In this document: piece by piece, positions 16,492 through 24,855 of the stretch
How positions within the stretch are numbered: position 1 is the stretch's first letter
Layout: each line of letters opens with the position of its first letter
DNA from: UBA3263 sp964528425
GTDB taxonomy: Bacteria > Bacteroidota > Bacteroidia > Bacteroidales > Muribaculaceae
Assembly: GCA_964528425.1 (NCBI GenBank)
Contig: CAZGTD010000002.1
Coordinates: 1 to 64,000 of the forward strand
Direction of reading: 5' to 3'
DNA: 64,000 nt
Program-made: the position numbers and the translations under genes
The notes under the pieces: generated by a model
Told to the model about the DNA's origin: nothing
Database searches by the model: none
The model's input: the letters and a program-made list of their open reading frames with translations, nothing else

Positions 16492-18948
16492 TTATCTTTT
16501 TTGAATTGTTTTGGAGGTGATATATTGGCCGTTGCTGTTTAAGGATAGAGCTATGATGCCCGCGGGGAAGTCGGAAATATCAATTGTCGTTTTGTTGTTA
16601 CTTATTGAGTAACTACGCGAGGGAAATCCTGTAGCCGAAGAGATGTTTAAGGTTAAATCATTGTTGGGTTTATCGTTCAATATAATGCAGAGTTTATTAT
16701 CTTCAATATAAGTGTTTTGCAAACGAATGTTGCTCTCGTTTGGAATATATTGTATAGTTCCGGTTTTAACATAATCTACAATGGAAAATATTTCTTGGAC
16801 GATAAGCTTGTTGGCCCCGGTTGAAACTGTGACATAATAAGAACGCGGTCTATAGTTCTGCTTCGTTACGGTTACTATTGCACTGTTGGGAGAGGAATAG
16901 TTTGAAATATCTTGAGTGCAAGTTCTTCCTATAAACACGTTATAAGAATTATTTCGGGAAGAAGTACCGGTGATGCAAATTTTAGAATCATAAACCCCGG
17001 TATTTACTGTCAGCTGGCCCGCATTATATGTGAAACTTACATTATTAAATGCGTTAATCTGTCCGGTATACAATGGCATTTCCGGATCGCCCATTGCGTT
17101 AAGACCATAAAATATCCAACGATAAGAGGGGTTAAAATAGGCAGCTGCAATCAGGTTCAGTTTAGCGTCTGTAACAATCTTGGCAAAATTCTTATTTTCC
17201 GAGATGTTATTAAAAAGATTCTTATAAAAGGATTCTTCAAATTGGTATGATGCGCCATGGGTTGGACTGTAAGGCTGGCTCCAGCCTTCACGAGAGCACC
17301 CTAAATATGCAACGATACCACTATTTGGACTCCTCAAAAAAGCTTCGCTTAAACATGGGTCTTTGTGCTGAAGATTAAATAATTTAGGTTCAACCCATGT
17401 GTCAAAAGCATTTGTCAGGCATGCAATTGTTGTTAAGACACTTTTTCCTTTATTATTAAGATTTGCGACATCTTCAATTTTGTATGTTCTTGATTTAGTT
17501 GCTGTAATCCATTCTAAATATACGTAATTATGATATCCATGAGTAAACAGAGATATGTAGTCATAGCCATTAGACAGTACTTTATTAAAGTTGGTTTCAT
17601 CTAATACGTAATCTTTCCCTCCGGGGAAACTTGAATCTGTGTTATAAAATCTATCCCATTTTCCTGTATAATTAGGGCTTACAACATTGGAGAAGAGCTC
17701 ATCACCCCACATTTCCGCATCACTATGCTTATCAATGATGGTCTTATCGTCTTCGTCATAAGTTATGTCAGAGCGATTAATTTCTCCCCCGGTGGTTAAG
17801 AAACTGTTAGAAGGAGTATGATTAATTTCATAATCAAGCACTTTGTCAACAAAAGCTTTGGCATCGTTAATGGTTCTTACGGGAGCTCGTGAAACATACA
17901 TATTCGGGATTAAGTTAACACTATCTTTCAAAATTGTATTATTCCGTTCGATATATTCGCCATAAAGACCATTCTGATTTTGATCCCAATCAAATGTTGA
18001 GGTGTCAAAACAAGCATAATAAATATCAGTTGGAATATCTCTTTCATCGGTTCCACTAACTTTAATTTTACATTTTCTCGCAGGTATAATCTCATCATCA
18101 CCACCGAGCAGTACATAGTGGGGACGAAAATTTTTATAAAAGCTAAATATGCGATTTTTTATGTCCAATGGAGAATCAGTGCTATTTGCCATAAGAGCGT
18201 CAATAGTTGTTATCATTGCATATACTCCTTTGGTCGTTTTCCACTTTGCTAATGGCTCAAAAGCAGATTTTAAAGAATCGACCGTAACAATCAGATAATC
18301 TACCGGCATTAGATTAACAATATCGTCGATTCTACCTCGGAGGATTGGCAGATTGTTGGAGCTGATTGGGTCAGTGGGTGCCCATAATTGTTCAACAGGT
18401 TCCTGTTTGTTTTTCTTTGACTCAACGTCGTATTCAATCGCTATATTCAGTTTCTCAATGAAGTATAGAGTTTCATTATTGGCATCATAGGCAAAAGGTG
18501 AATAGGCAATGTGAGCAATGGATTCATCGCCGACATTGCTTGACGCAACATATCGGCAGTTTTCAACTTTAAGCATAGAGTCTTTACTAAAAGCCTTAAC
18601 TTCATAAGTCGGTTTAGTTCCTAACACTACTTCCTCTTGGACCTCCTGAAGCTTAATTCCTTTTTCTAATACAATTGAGTCGCCGTAGGCTTTCACAGAT
18701 TTCACTTTACTGCCTTGCGGAACAATATGCGACAAACTGAAATAGGGAATTGCCGGATATCCGGTTATATCAAATGCTGTGAGGTCGCCATTATAAATAA
18801 CGTAGTAAAGATTACGGCCATCCTTGTGAATCTTAACGTTTTCTTTCTTGAATTCAATATTTACAATATTCGTGTTAGCATAAGCAACAGCCCCCATCAA
18901 GAGGGCAATTATGAAAACGATACTGTGGATATTTGTGAATCTTTTCAT
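16492..18948 (-). CDS. Secreted cysteine peptidase, C25 (gingipain-like) family
   Basis: The 818-residue protein has a signal peptide (residues 1 to about 24), an N-terminal propeptide-like region and a C25 caspase-fold domain. DYLIVTVDSLKSAFEPLAKW (from residue 217) and VLLGGDDEIIPARKC are family landmarks. The predicted catalytic dyad is His470 in SLFTHGYHNY and Cys510 in TTIACLTNAFD. The C-terminus (NISSATGFPSRSYSI ... ITSKTIQKR) looks like a T9SS type A sorting domain. Gingipains and their relatives are exported by type IX secretion and cleave proteins outside the cell. It heads an operon with the 429-residue protein and has an inverted-repeat promoter (18969-19017). Base composition is visibly more AT-rich than the neighbouring housekeeping genes, hinting at accessory origin. 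Confidence 0.88.
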   Translation of the reverse strand: MKRFTNIHSIVFIIALLMGAVAYANTNIVNIEFKKENVKIHKDGRNLYYVIYNGDLTAFDITGYPAIPYFSLSHIVPQGSKVKSVKAYGDSIVLEKGIKLQEVQEEVVLGTKPTYEVKAFSKDSMLKVENCRYVASSNVGDESIAHIAYSPFAYDANNETLYFIEKLNIAIEYDVESKKNKQEPVEQLWAPTDPISSNNLPILRGRIDDIVNLMPVDYLIVTVDSLKSAFEPLAKWKTTKGVYAMITTIDALMANSTDSPLDIKNRIFSFYKNFRPHYVLLGGDDEIIPARKCKIKVSGTDERDIPTDIYYACFDTSTFDWDQNQNGLYGEYIERNNTILKDSVNLIPNMYVSRAPVRTINDAKAFVDKVLDYEINHTPSNSFLTTGGEINRSDITYDEDDKTIIDKHSDAEMWGDELFSNVVSPNYTGKWDRFYNTDSSFPGGKDYVLDETNFNKVLSNGYDYISLFTHGYHNYVYLEWITATKSRTYKIEDVANLNNKGKSVLTTIACLTNAFDTWVEPKLFNLQHKDPCLSEAFLRSPNSGIVAYLGCSREGWSQPYSPTHGASYQFEESFYKNLFNNISENKNFAKIVTDAKLNLIAAAYFNPSYRWIFYGLNAMGDPEMPLYTGQINAFNNVSFTYNAGQLTVNTGVYDSKICITGTSSRNNSYNVFIGRTCTQDISNYSSPNSAIVTVTKQNYRPRSYYVTVSTGANKLIVQEIFSIVDYVKTGTIQYIPNESNIRLQNTYIEDNKLCIILNDKPNNDLTLNISSATGFPSRSYSISNNKTTIDISDFPAGIIALSLNSNGQYITSKTIQKR

Positions 18949-18968
18949 GGTGAATGATTTGTGGGAAA

Positions 18969-19017
18969 GAGACTGGATGCCCGAAAGTTACGAATAAAAT
19001 ACGGAACATCCAATCTC
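18969..19017 (-). promoter_or_regulatory. Inverted-repeat-flanked promoter (site B), upstream of the C25 peptidase gene
   Basis: gagactggatg (18969-18979) and catccaatctc (19007-19017) pair over 11 bp with one mismatch around a 27-nt core. On the minus strand ATTG lies 20 nt before TAACTTTC, a weak -7 box ending in C. Core bases such as TTCCGT, TTCGTAA and CGGGC are shared with site A, while the arms differ and remain self-complementary. Confidence 0.65.
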
Positions 19018-19044
19018 GGTTAAATATTAAAAGAAAAATGACTA

Positions 19045-19440
19045 TTATAAACTGTTATAAACCGTTCCGTCAGCTAAGATTAGTTCAATCTGAGTATCTT
19101 CATAAAGATCAATATTGACTCCTTGAGTCAATTCGTTTATAGTGAAGCAATACTCTATTGTAGAATATGGCGATGAAATGCGCAAAGTCGCAGTTTCGTT
19201 GGCGTCACTACATTCTATTGCCAAGGAAAGAATCGATCCGTCGTAAAAACCGTAAAGAGGTTTAGCAGGCGCCCTGTTTACTTTTGGTTTTTCTTACTGT
19301 TTTAGTAAAATAATTTCACGAGTCTTTTTGGGTTGGGTTTTACCCGATGGTTCTTGTTCGGCAGCCATTGTGGTTGCGGTTGAACACGGCACTGCTGTTG
19401 TTGCCAATAAGGCAAATAATGAGAATAATACTTTTTTCAT
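19045..19440 (-). pseudogene. Small secreted DUF3244-like protein, interrupted by an in-frame TAA
   Basis: From ATG 19440 the frame reads a signal peptide (MKKVLFSLFALLATTAVPCS) through REIILLKQ, then a TAA at 19296-19294. It continues in the same frame for 82 more codons (KPKVNRAPAKPLYGFYDGSI ... ELILADGTVYNSL) to a stop at 19045. Without the TAA it would be a 131-residue secreted protein matching the DUF3244 pattern: EI-L, a Y-DG-LSL strand, then paired beta strands. A good promoter (19472-19479) remains. One substitution (for example from CAA, GAA or AAA) explains the break, so this is a recent nonsense mutation or a sequencing error. Confidence 0.7.
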
Positions 19441-19471
19441 GATGGTACTTTTGGGATAAAATGAGTTGTTG

Positions 19472-19479
19472 CAAAGTTA
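19472..19479 (-). promoter_or_regulatory. Promoter -7 box of the DUF3244-like gene
   Basis: TAACTTTG on the minus strand fits TAnnTTTG, about 30 nt before the ATG. The rest of 19441-19632 shows no gene. Confidence 0.55.
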
Positions 19480-19632
19480 CGCATTCAGGTTCAAAACTAT
19501 GCAAAATTCAATCCAAAATAATCTACCATCTATGTGTGCTAAGTGCCTGATATTCAGGAGGTGGTTTGTTAATATTCTAACAGCTGCCTCAAAGATCTAA
19601 TTTTGCCTCTGTTTTTAGGGCAAATTTTAGCT

Positions 19633-21225
19633 TTAAATAATGTTGATAATTTGGTTTGTGAAGGGAGAATCGAGTTGCTGTAGTTTTTTCTTGAGTCGAC
19701 TCTTAATATTATAAACCGATGCCGGAGATTTGTCAGTAATTAAACAAATAACTCTTGTTGAAATTCCAATGATAAAGAAATAGAGCATTCCTCTATCTGT
19801 GTCATTAAATCCTAAGTTATGTATTTCCCTTAGTAAGTCGGCATTACTTTCGCTGAGATGTTTCTCAATTTCGGCAATTAGTGCTCGAGGATTATTTATT
19901 GAAAAATTACTTTCCAGTTGTTTGATCAGTTCATGATTTCGCTTTAAACTCAAGGTTGAGTCCAGATATAACTCTCCGAACTTATTTATCCAGGAATATT
20001 GTTTGAGAAATATTAAGGAGATTTTTTGCTTTAAATTCTCATTAGCAAGTAGCGAATCGGCACTCTGTTGATAGAGAGTCTCAACATTATGATTGAGTTC
20101 TCCAACCTTGATTTTCGATAGGTTATAGCTATACTTCAGTTTTTCATAATCTTGAATAATCGCTTGTACTTGATTCTCTTTTTCGAGATTATGTGCTAAA
20201 GAACGAATGCGAATATATCTGATGAAGATAATTAAGGAGACAATTATTACACCGCTAATAAATAAGAGAAATATGATTTTTTTGCGCTGTTGCTCAACTG
20301 ACATTTCTAAACGGGTTGCCTTTTCTCGGTCAAAACGTTGCCGGGTTTCAGACAAATTGCTGAGAGACATGGCTAATATATAATCATTTTGCTGTTCTAT
20401 TATGGCATCTTTATGCTTTATCTGCTCATCTTTGCTCAATGGTTCAAGATGTTTTCGAGAAGCGATTACGTTATCAGACATCTCATAATCTAATTGTAAG
20501 AGAATCCGGTATATTGAATCAGCTCTACAAGAGTCGCCTACATAAAAATATGAGAGATATTTGATTTCTTGTGCTTTGGCTATCAAGCCAGGTTCAGAAG
20601 ATAAAGCCAAAGATGAATCGGCATATTGGATTGCCTCGTCAATTCGTAGCATTCCTAACAAATCCTTACCTATATTTAAGTATGAATTTGTTAGCCATTT
20701 ATAATTATAAAGTTGCTTTGCGTGTTCGAGTGATAATAGTTCCCAGCTTAAGGCCTCTACTTCGTTATACCCCATTACGTAGATGCTTGCTATTTGGGAT
20801 TCTATGCGCGACATATTTAATGTATCGCTTAGCTCCACTGCATGATCGTAGGCAGTCAATGCGTCAATTAATGCTGTGTTGTAATGGTCCGCATTATAGA
20901 AGATTCTGCTCCTATAATGGTAGGCGAGCATTTTGTGGTAGTCGTCGTTGGAGTTGGCGTAGTAGTCGGTGGCGATTGAGATCAGGGAGTCGGAGGTGAC
21001 GTCGATGTAGTTCTTATCCAAGGCCTGCGAAAGAAGCAGGGCATGGCGGGCGCGCGACTCGCCGCGCAGGGTTGAGCCATCAATGGCCTGAAGTATGGTC
21101 AGGGCGGAGTCGGGGTGCTGCTCCATCATCGATTCGGCGGCATCTAAGCGGGAGTTAACCCGCGAGTTGGCGCAGCCGAGGGTAAGGAGTAGCAGCGAAA
21201 GGATAATGAGTATATGATTTCTCAT
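19633..21225 (-). CDS. Lipoprotein TPR / transmembrane / HTH protein, candidate membrane-spanning regulator
   Basis: ATG 21225 starts MRNHILIILSLLLLTLGC, a lipoprotein signal with Cys18; the upstream in-frame start overlaps the promoter and is rejected. Degenerate TPR helices follow (DYYANSNDDYHKMLAYHYRS, YNTALIDALTAYDHAVELSD). Then comes one strong membrane helix (IIFLLFISGVIIVSLIIFI) near the middle, a long coiled coil, and a C-terminal segment (ISTRVICLITDKSPASVYNI) resembling the recognition helices of LuxR-type HTH domains. Such TPR-TM-HTH proteins are common in Bacteroidales and presumed to sense something outside and act on DNA inside. Immediately downstream lie the DUF3244-like and C25 peptidase genes, plausible targets by proximity only. 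Confidence 0.75.
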   Translation of the reverse strand: MRNHILIILSLLLLTLGCANSRVNSRLDAAESMMEQHPDSALTILQAIDGSTLRGESRARHALLLSQALDKNYIDVTSDSLISIATDYYANSNDDYHKMLAYHYRSRIFYNADHYNTALIDALTAYDHAVELSDTLNMSRIESQIASIYVMGYNEVEALSWELLSLEHAKQLYNYKWLTNSYLNIGKDLLGMLRIDEAIQYADSSLALSSEPGLIAKAQEIKYLSYFYVGDSCRADSIYRILLQLDYEMSDNVIASRKHLEPLSKDEQIKHKDAIIEQQNDYILAMSLSNLSETRQRFDREKATRLEMSVEQQRKKIIFLLFISGVIIVSLIIFIRYIRIRSLAHNLEKENQVQAIIQDYEKLKYSYNLSKIKVGELNHNVETLYQQSADSLLANENLKQKISLIFLKQYSWINKFGELYLDSTLSLKRNHELIKQLESNFSINNPRALIAEIEKHLSESNADLLREIHNLGFNDTDRGMLYFFIIGISTRVICLITDKSPASVYNIKSRLKKKLQQLDSPFTNQIINII

Positions 21226-21255
21226 GACTTTTGGCTCAGAAAACATAGCGGAATG

Positions 21256-21263
21256 CAAATTTA
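21256..21263 (-). promoter_or_regulatory. Promoter -7 box of the TPR/HTH gene
   Basis: TAAATTTG on the minus strand fits TAnnTTTG and lies about 30 nt before ATG 21225. It is divergent from the cysK promoter 50 nt away. Confidence 0.55.
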
Positions 21264-21316
21264 AGCAAAAAATTGTAATTATGGCGACAATATTATGCTA
21301 AAAATAAAAATTTGGG

Positions 21317-21324
21317 TATATTTG
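21317..21324 (+). promoter_or_regulatory. Promoter -7 box of cysK
   Basis: TATATTTG fits TAnnTTTG, about 31 nt before the cysK ATG. Confidence 0.6.
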
Positions 21325-21355
21325 CATCGTTGAATTTTAAAGTATTCAGAGAATT

Positions 21356-22300
21356 ATGAAAATTGCAAAGGATTTGACGCAGCTGATTGGCAATACTCCC
21401 CTGCTGGAGGTGGAGCGCCTGGCTGCCGCGGAGGGTTTGAAGGCCCGGCTGCTCGTTAAGCTCGAATCGTTTAATCCGGGCGGTTCGGTAAAGGATAGGG
21501 TTGCTATGGCTATGGTTGAGGCCGCCGAGGCTGCTGGCACGCTTAAGCCGGGAGCAACCATCATAGAGCCGACCAGCGGCAACACCGGCATCGGCCTGGC
21601 ATGGGTGGCATCGGTCAAGGGCTATAGGCTGGTGCTCACTATGCCCGACACCATGAGTCTGGAGCGCCGCAACCTGCTGAAGGCGCTGGGGGCAACGCTG
21701 GTGCTTACGCCGGGTGCGCAGGGCATGAACGGCGCCATAGCCAAGGCCGAAGAGCTGCGCGCGGCAACTCCGGGAGCGGTGATTCTGCAGCAGTTTGAAA
21801 ATCCGGCTAACCCGCGGGCCCACGAGTTGACCACCGCCGAGGAAATCTGGACCGATACCGACGGGCGGGTCGATGTGTTTGTGGCCTGCGTAGGCACCGG
21901 AGGCACCGTCAGCGGCACCGCGCGCGGTTTGAAGGCCCATAACCGGTCAATCCGGGCTGTTGCCGTAGAGCCTTCCGGGTCGGCGGTTCTTAGCGGCGGG
22001 AAGCCGGGGCCACACAAAATTCAGGGCATAGGTGCCGGGTTCGTTCCTAAGAATTATGACCCGACGGTTGTTGACGAGGTAATGACAGTTGACGACGATG
22101 CCGCTATTGCCGCCTCTCGTGCCCTGGCTCACACGGAAGCGGTTCTTGCGGGGATTTCTTCGGGCGCGGCCCTGAGCGCGGCTCTGAGGCTTGCAAAACG
22201 CCCCGAAAACGAGGGCAAGACCATAGTTGCGCTGCTGCCCGACACCGGCGAGCGCTATCTGTCGACGGTTCTTTATGCATTTGACGAATATCCGCTATGA
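21356..22300 (+). CDS. cysK: Cysteine synthase A (O-acetylserine sulfhydrylase)
   Basis: This PLP enzyme makes cysteine from O-acetylserine and sulfide in the cytoplasm. Its 314 residues are normal length. The PLP lysine is Lys46 in NPGGSVKDR; TSGNTGIGLA binds the substrate carboxylate and GTGGTVSGTARGLK the cofactor phosphate. IGNTPLLEVERL is the standard N-terminus. It carries its own promoter at 21317-21324. The stop overlaps the start of a 69-residue membrane protein gene by 4 nt, indicating coupling. Confidence 0.97.
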   Translation: MKIAKDLTQLIGNTPLLEVERLAAAEGLKARLLVKLESFNPGGSVKDRVAMAMVEAAEAAGTLKPGATIIEPTSGNTGIGLAWVASVKGYRLVLTMPDTMSLERRNLLKALGATLVLTPGAQGMNGAIAKAEELRAATPGAVILQQFENPANPRAHELTTAEEIWTDTDGRVDVFVACVGTGGTVSGTARGLKAHNRSIRAVAVEPSGSAVLSGGKPGPHKIQGIGAGFVPKNYDPTVVDEVMTVDDDAAIAASRALAHTEAVLAGISSGAALSAALRLAKRPENEGKTIVALLPDTGERYLSTVLYAFDEYPL

Positions 22301-22506
22301 AAAAAGTTGCTCTGTTTTTAGCCTTTATGGTGGTTTGGTTTGCGGTTGCGGGCTTCTGCCTGCTGATTGGCGATCTTTTCAATATCGATTTTTTCCAAAG
22401 CCCGGCCAATTATATTCAAATCGGATTATCGGCCGCTCTGGCCGGCCTTTTCGGCCCTCCCCTGGCCGCCTACGCCCAAAAACTCTTCCGCAAAAAGAAA
22501 TCCTAA
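22297..22506 (+). CDS. Small two-helix membrane protein, unknown function
   Basis: A 69-residue protein starting at the ATGA overlap with cysK. It has two hydrophobic helices (ALFLAFMVVWFAVAGFCLLI and IQIGLSAALAGLFGPPLAAY) and a basic tail (KLFRKKKS), so both termini are probably cytoplasmic. I do not recognise the family. The overlap suggests co-expression with cysK, but a role in cysteine or sulfur metabolism would be a guess. Confidence 0.65.
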   Translation: MKKVALFLAFMVVWFAVAGFCLLIGDLFNIDFFQSPANYIQIGLSAALAGLFGPPLAAYAQKLFRKKKS

Positions 22507-22519
22507 CCATTCGGCGCGC

Positions 22520-23665
22520 ATGAAACCGGATATAACCCTCTTGCATAACAGCGATTATCAGGGTTGGGTTAAGGAGCTTAAACGGCGATACCTTTCCGCC
22601 CGCCTTAAAGCTTCTATTGATGCCAACCGCACGTTGCTTGAATATTATTGGAGCCTTGGCCGCGATATTGCCGAAAGGCAGTATTCTAATACCTATGGCT
22701 CGGGATTCTACAAAATCTTGAGCCATGATCTGAGGTCGGAAATGCCTGAAGAGAAAGGCTTCTCCGAAAGCAATATACGATACATGTATCGTTTTTATAG
22801 CCTTTATTCTCAATTAGTTGAAAATCTTCCACAGGGTGTGGAAAATTTTGCTTCGTCAAATCTTCCACAGGGTGTGGACGATTTCAAACAGCAGAATCGT
22901 CCGCAGGTTGCGGATGATTTACTGAAAGAAATATGCTCAATCCCATGGTTTCATCAAAAAACTATTATTGACAAGAGTAAAGGCGATGCTAAAAAGGCTA
23001 TCTTCTTTGTCCGCAAGGTCATCGAAAACGGATGGGGACGTGATCTGCTGCTGAATTTCCTCGGTACTGACTTATATGAGCGTCAAGCCAAGGCTATTAC
23101 CAATTTCAGCTCAACGCTTCCGGCATTGCAAAGCGACCTCGCTCAGCAAACCACCAAGGACCCTTACATGTTTAATTTCCTTACACTGACCGAAGATTAC
23201 ACAGAGCGTGAGCTCGAAAATGCTTTGGTTGATAATGTTACCAAGTTTCTTGTGGAGTTAGGCACCGGATTCGCTTATATGGGCAGACAGTACCGTATGC
23301 AAGTCGGTGAAAAGGAAATCTTCATTGACCTTCTGTTTTACAATACTCGAATCCACGCCTATTGTTGTATAGAGTTGAAGACAGGGTCGTTTCAAGCATC
23401 ATATCTTGGCCAGTTGGGGTTATATGTTACAGCAGTAAACCACCAGTTGAAAACGGAACATGATAATCCAACCATAGGTCTGTTGATTTGCAAAGATAAA
23501 GATAACATTGAGGCTAAATATTCATTGGAGGCCTATAATCTTCCGCTCGGAGTTTCGCAATATGAGTTATCCAAGCTAATTCCCCGCGACATAAAGAGCT
23601 CATTGCCATCCATCGAAGAGATAGAATCTTCGTTGGAGCAGCTGTCGGAGGGTGACGAAGATTAA
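22520..23665 (+). CDS. DUF1016 (YhcG-type) PDDEXK nuclease domain protein
   Basis: A 381-residue protein of the YhcG/DUF1016 family. An N-terminal helical domain (WSLGRDIAERQYSNTYGSGF, residues 44 on) is joined by a linker to a C-terminal PDDEXK nuclease-like domain with Asp270 (EIFIDLLFYN) and Glu285-x-Lys287 (CIELKTG). ATG 22520 is chosen because MKPDITLLHNSDYQGWV fits the family and an upstream in-frame start runs through the small membrane gene. The linker (residues 102-132) holds three degenerate copies of a LPQGVxDF unit, two encoded by near-perfect palindromes. These proteins are often found in accessory or defence regions, but their cellular role is not settled. Confidence 0.85.
   Translation: MKPDITLLHNSDYQGWVKELKRRYLSARLKASIDANRTLLEYYWSLGRDIAERQYSNTYGSGFYKILSHDLRSEMPEEKGFSESNIRYMYRFYSLYSQLVENLPQGVENFASSNLPQGVDDFKQQNRPQVADDLLKEICSIPWFHQKTIIDKSKGDAKKAIFFVRKVIENGWGRDLLLNFLGTDLYERQAKAITNFSSTLPALQSDLAQQTTKDPYMFNFLTLTEDYTERELENALVDNVTKFLVELGTGFAYMGRQYRMQVGEKEIFIDLLFYNTRIHAYCCIELKTGSFQASYLGQLGLYVTAVNHQLKTEHDNPTIGLLICKDKDNIEAKYSLEAYNLPLGVSQYELSKLIPRDIKSSLPSIEEIESSLEQLSEGDED
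22826..22917 (+). repeat. Three intragenic degenerate palindromic repeats
   Basis: TTCCACAGGGTGTGGAA, TTCCACAGGGTGTGGAC and a diverged CGTCCGCAGGTTGCGGATG recur about 39 bp apart in frame. They encode LPQGVEN, LPQGVDD and RPQVADD in the linker of the DUF1016 protein. Each can form a short hairpin with an AGGGT or AGGTT centre. Confidence 0.75.
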
Positions 23666-23704
23666 CAAGTTTTTAAAAAATTTGGAAAAGTCGAAAATTA
23701 GGTG

Positions 23705-23712
23705 TAACTTTG
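23705..23712 (+). promoter_or_regulatory. Promoter -7 box of the SRP RNA gene
   Basis: TAACTTTG fits TAnnTTTG and lies 5 nt before the first base of the predicted SRP RNA stem, the expected distance for transcription starting there. Confidence 0.65.
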
Positions 23713-23717
23713 CAGTC

Positions 23718-23815
23718 GGGTAAGTCCTATGCGACCAGCTCCCTATGAACTCCGCCAGGACCGGAAGGTAGCAACGGTAGTAGGTTGTAGCAGGTGCGAT
23801 GTAGGGAGCTTACCC
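23718..23815 (+). ncRNA. ffs: Small signal recognition particle RNA (4.5S type)
   Basis: The RNA folds into one long hairpin. Its ends GGGTAAG and CTTACCC pair, GCTCCCTA pairs with TAGGGAGC, and the apical domain carries the conserved GCCAGGACCGGAAGGTAGCA segment that binds Ffh. The length of about 98 nt is normal. A T5 run directly follows and would terminate transcription, although asnA starts only 23 nt later with no promoter of its own. Confidence 0.95.
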
Positions 23816-23838
23816 TTTTTATATTAGATTTCTAAACA

Positions 23839-24855
23839 ATGCTGATTATTCCTACAAAGTATAAGCTGAAGCTGCTGCCCGAAACCACCGAGGTGGCCAT
23901 CAAGCAGATTAAAGATGACTTTCAGCGCTTTCTGGGTCAGGCCCTGGATCTGAGACGCGTAACAGCACCGCTGTTCGTGTTGTCGGGCACCGGTATAAAC
24001 GATGATCTCAATGGCGTTGAGCCGCCGGTTTCGTTTACTATTCCCGCTATGGGCAACGCCCGGGCCGAGGTTGTGCATTCGCTTGCTAAGTGGAAGCGCA
24101 CCAAACTTGCGGATTATCAGATTAGTCCCGGATTTGGCCTTTATACCGACATGAATGCCATCCGCACTACCGAGGAGCTCGATAATATTCATTCTCTCTA
24201 CGTTGACCAATGGGACTGGGAGCGGACAATCCGCCCCGAAGACCGCACAGTTGAGTTCCTCTATTCAATCGTTGAGAAAATCTATGAGGCAATCCGGCGC
24301 GTTGAGCGTGCGGTTTATGAACGCTATCCGCACCTTACGCCAACGCTGCCCGAGAAGATTCATTTCGTAACGGCCCAGGAGCTTTTAGACATGTATCCGA
24401 CGCTGTCGGCCAAGGAACGCGAGGCCGAGATTGCACGCAAACATGGTGCTGTGTTTATTCGCGGCATAGGCGGGCGCCTGAGCAACGGCGAGAAGCACGA
24501 CGGCCGCGCTGCCGACTACGATGACTGGTCGACCGACGGGGGCCTCAACGGCGATATTATAGTTTGGAACAGAGTGCTCGATATTCCGTTTGAGCTCAGC
24601 TCAATGGGTATTCGCGTTGACCGTAAGGCGCTTGAACGTCAGCTGGCGCTTGAGGGCAAAGAGCAGTATAAGGAGCGTGCCTTCCATAAGTCGCTGCTTG
24701 CCGGTGAGCTGCCCGAGAGCATAGGAGGAGGCATCGGTCAGAGCCGCCTGTGCATGCTTTTGCTCCAGAAAGCCCACATTGGCGAAGTGCAGTCCTCGCT
24801 CTGGCCCGAGGAGCAGCTTGCAGCACTCCGCGCCGCCGGCATCGACCTGCTCTAA
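23839..24855 (+). CDS. asnA: Aspartate-ammonia ligase (asparagine synthetase A)
   Basis: AsnA makes asparagine from aspartate, ammonia and ATP and is related to class II aminoacyl-tRNA synthetases. The 338 residues match the family. LSGTGINDDLNGVEPPVSF, RTTEELDNIHSLYVDQWDWE and GGGIGQSRLCMLLL (class II motif 3-like) are visible. It begins 23 nt after the SRP RNA, with no intervening promoter seen. Its end overlaps the convergent GT2 gene by 4 nt. Confidence 0.97.
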   Translation: MLIIPTKYKLKLLPETTEVAIKQIKDDFQRFLGQALDLRRVTAPLFVLSGTGINDDLNGVEPPVSFTIPAMGNARAEVVHSLAKWKRTKLADYQISPGFGLYTDMNAIRTTEELDNIHSLYVDQWDWERTIRPEDRTVEFLYSIVEKIYEAIRRVERAVYERYPHLTPTLPEKIHFVTAQELLDMYPTLSAKEREAEIARKHGAVFIRGIGGRLSNGEKHDGRAADYDDWSTDGGLNGDIIVWNRVLDIPFELSSMGIRVDRKALERQLALEGKEQYKERAFHKSLLAGELPESIGGGIGQSRLCMLLLQKAHIGEVQSSLWPEEQLAALRAAGIDLL

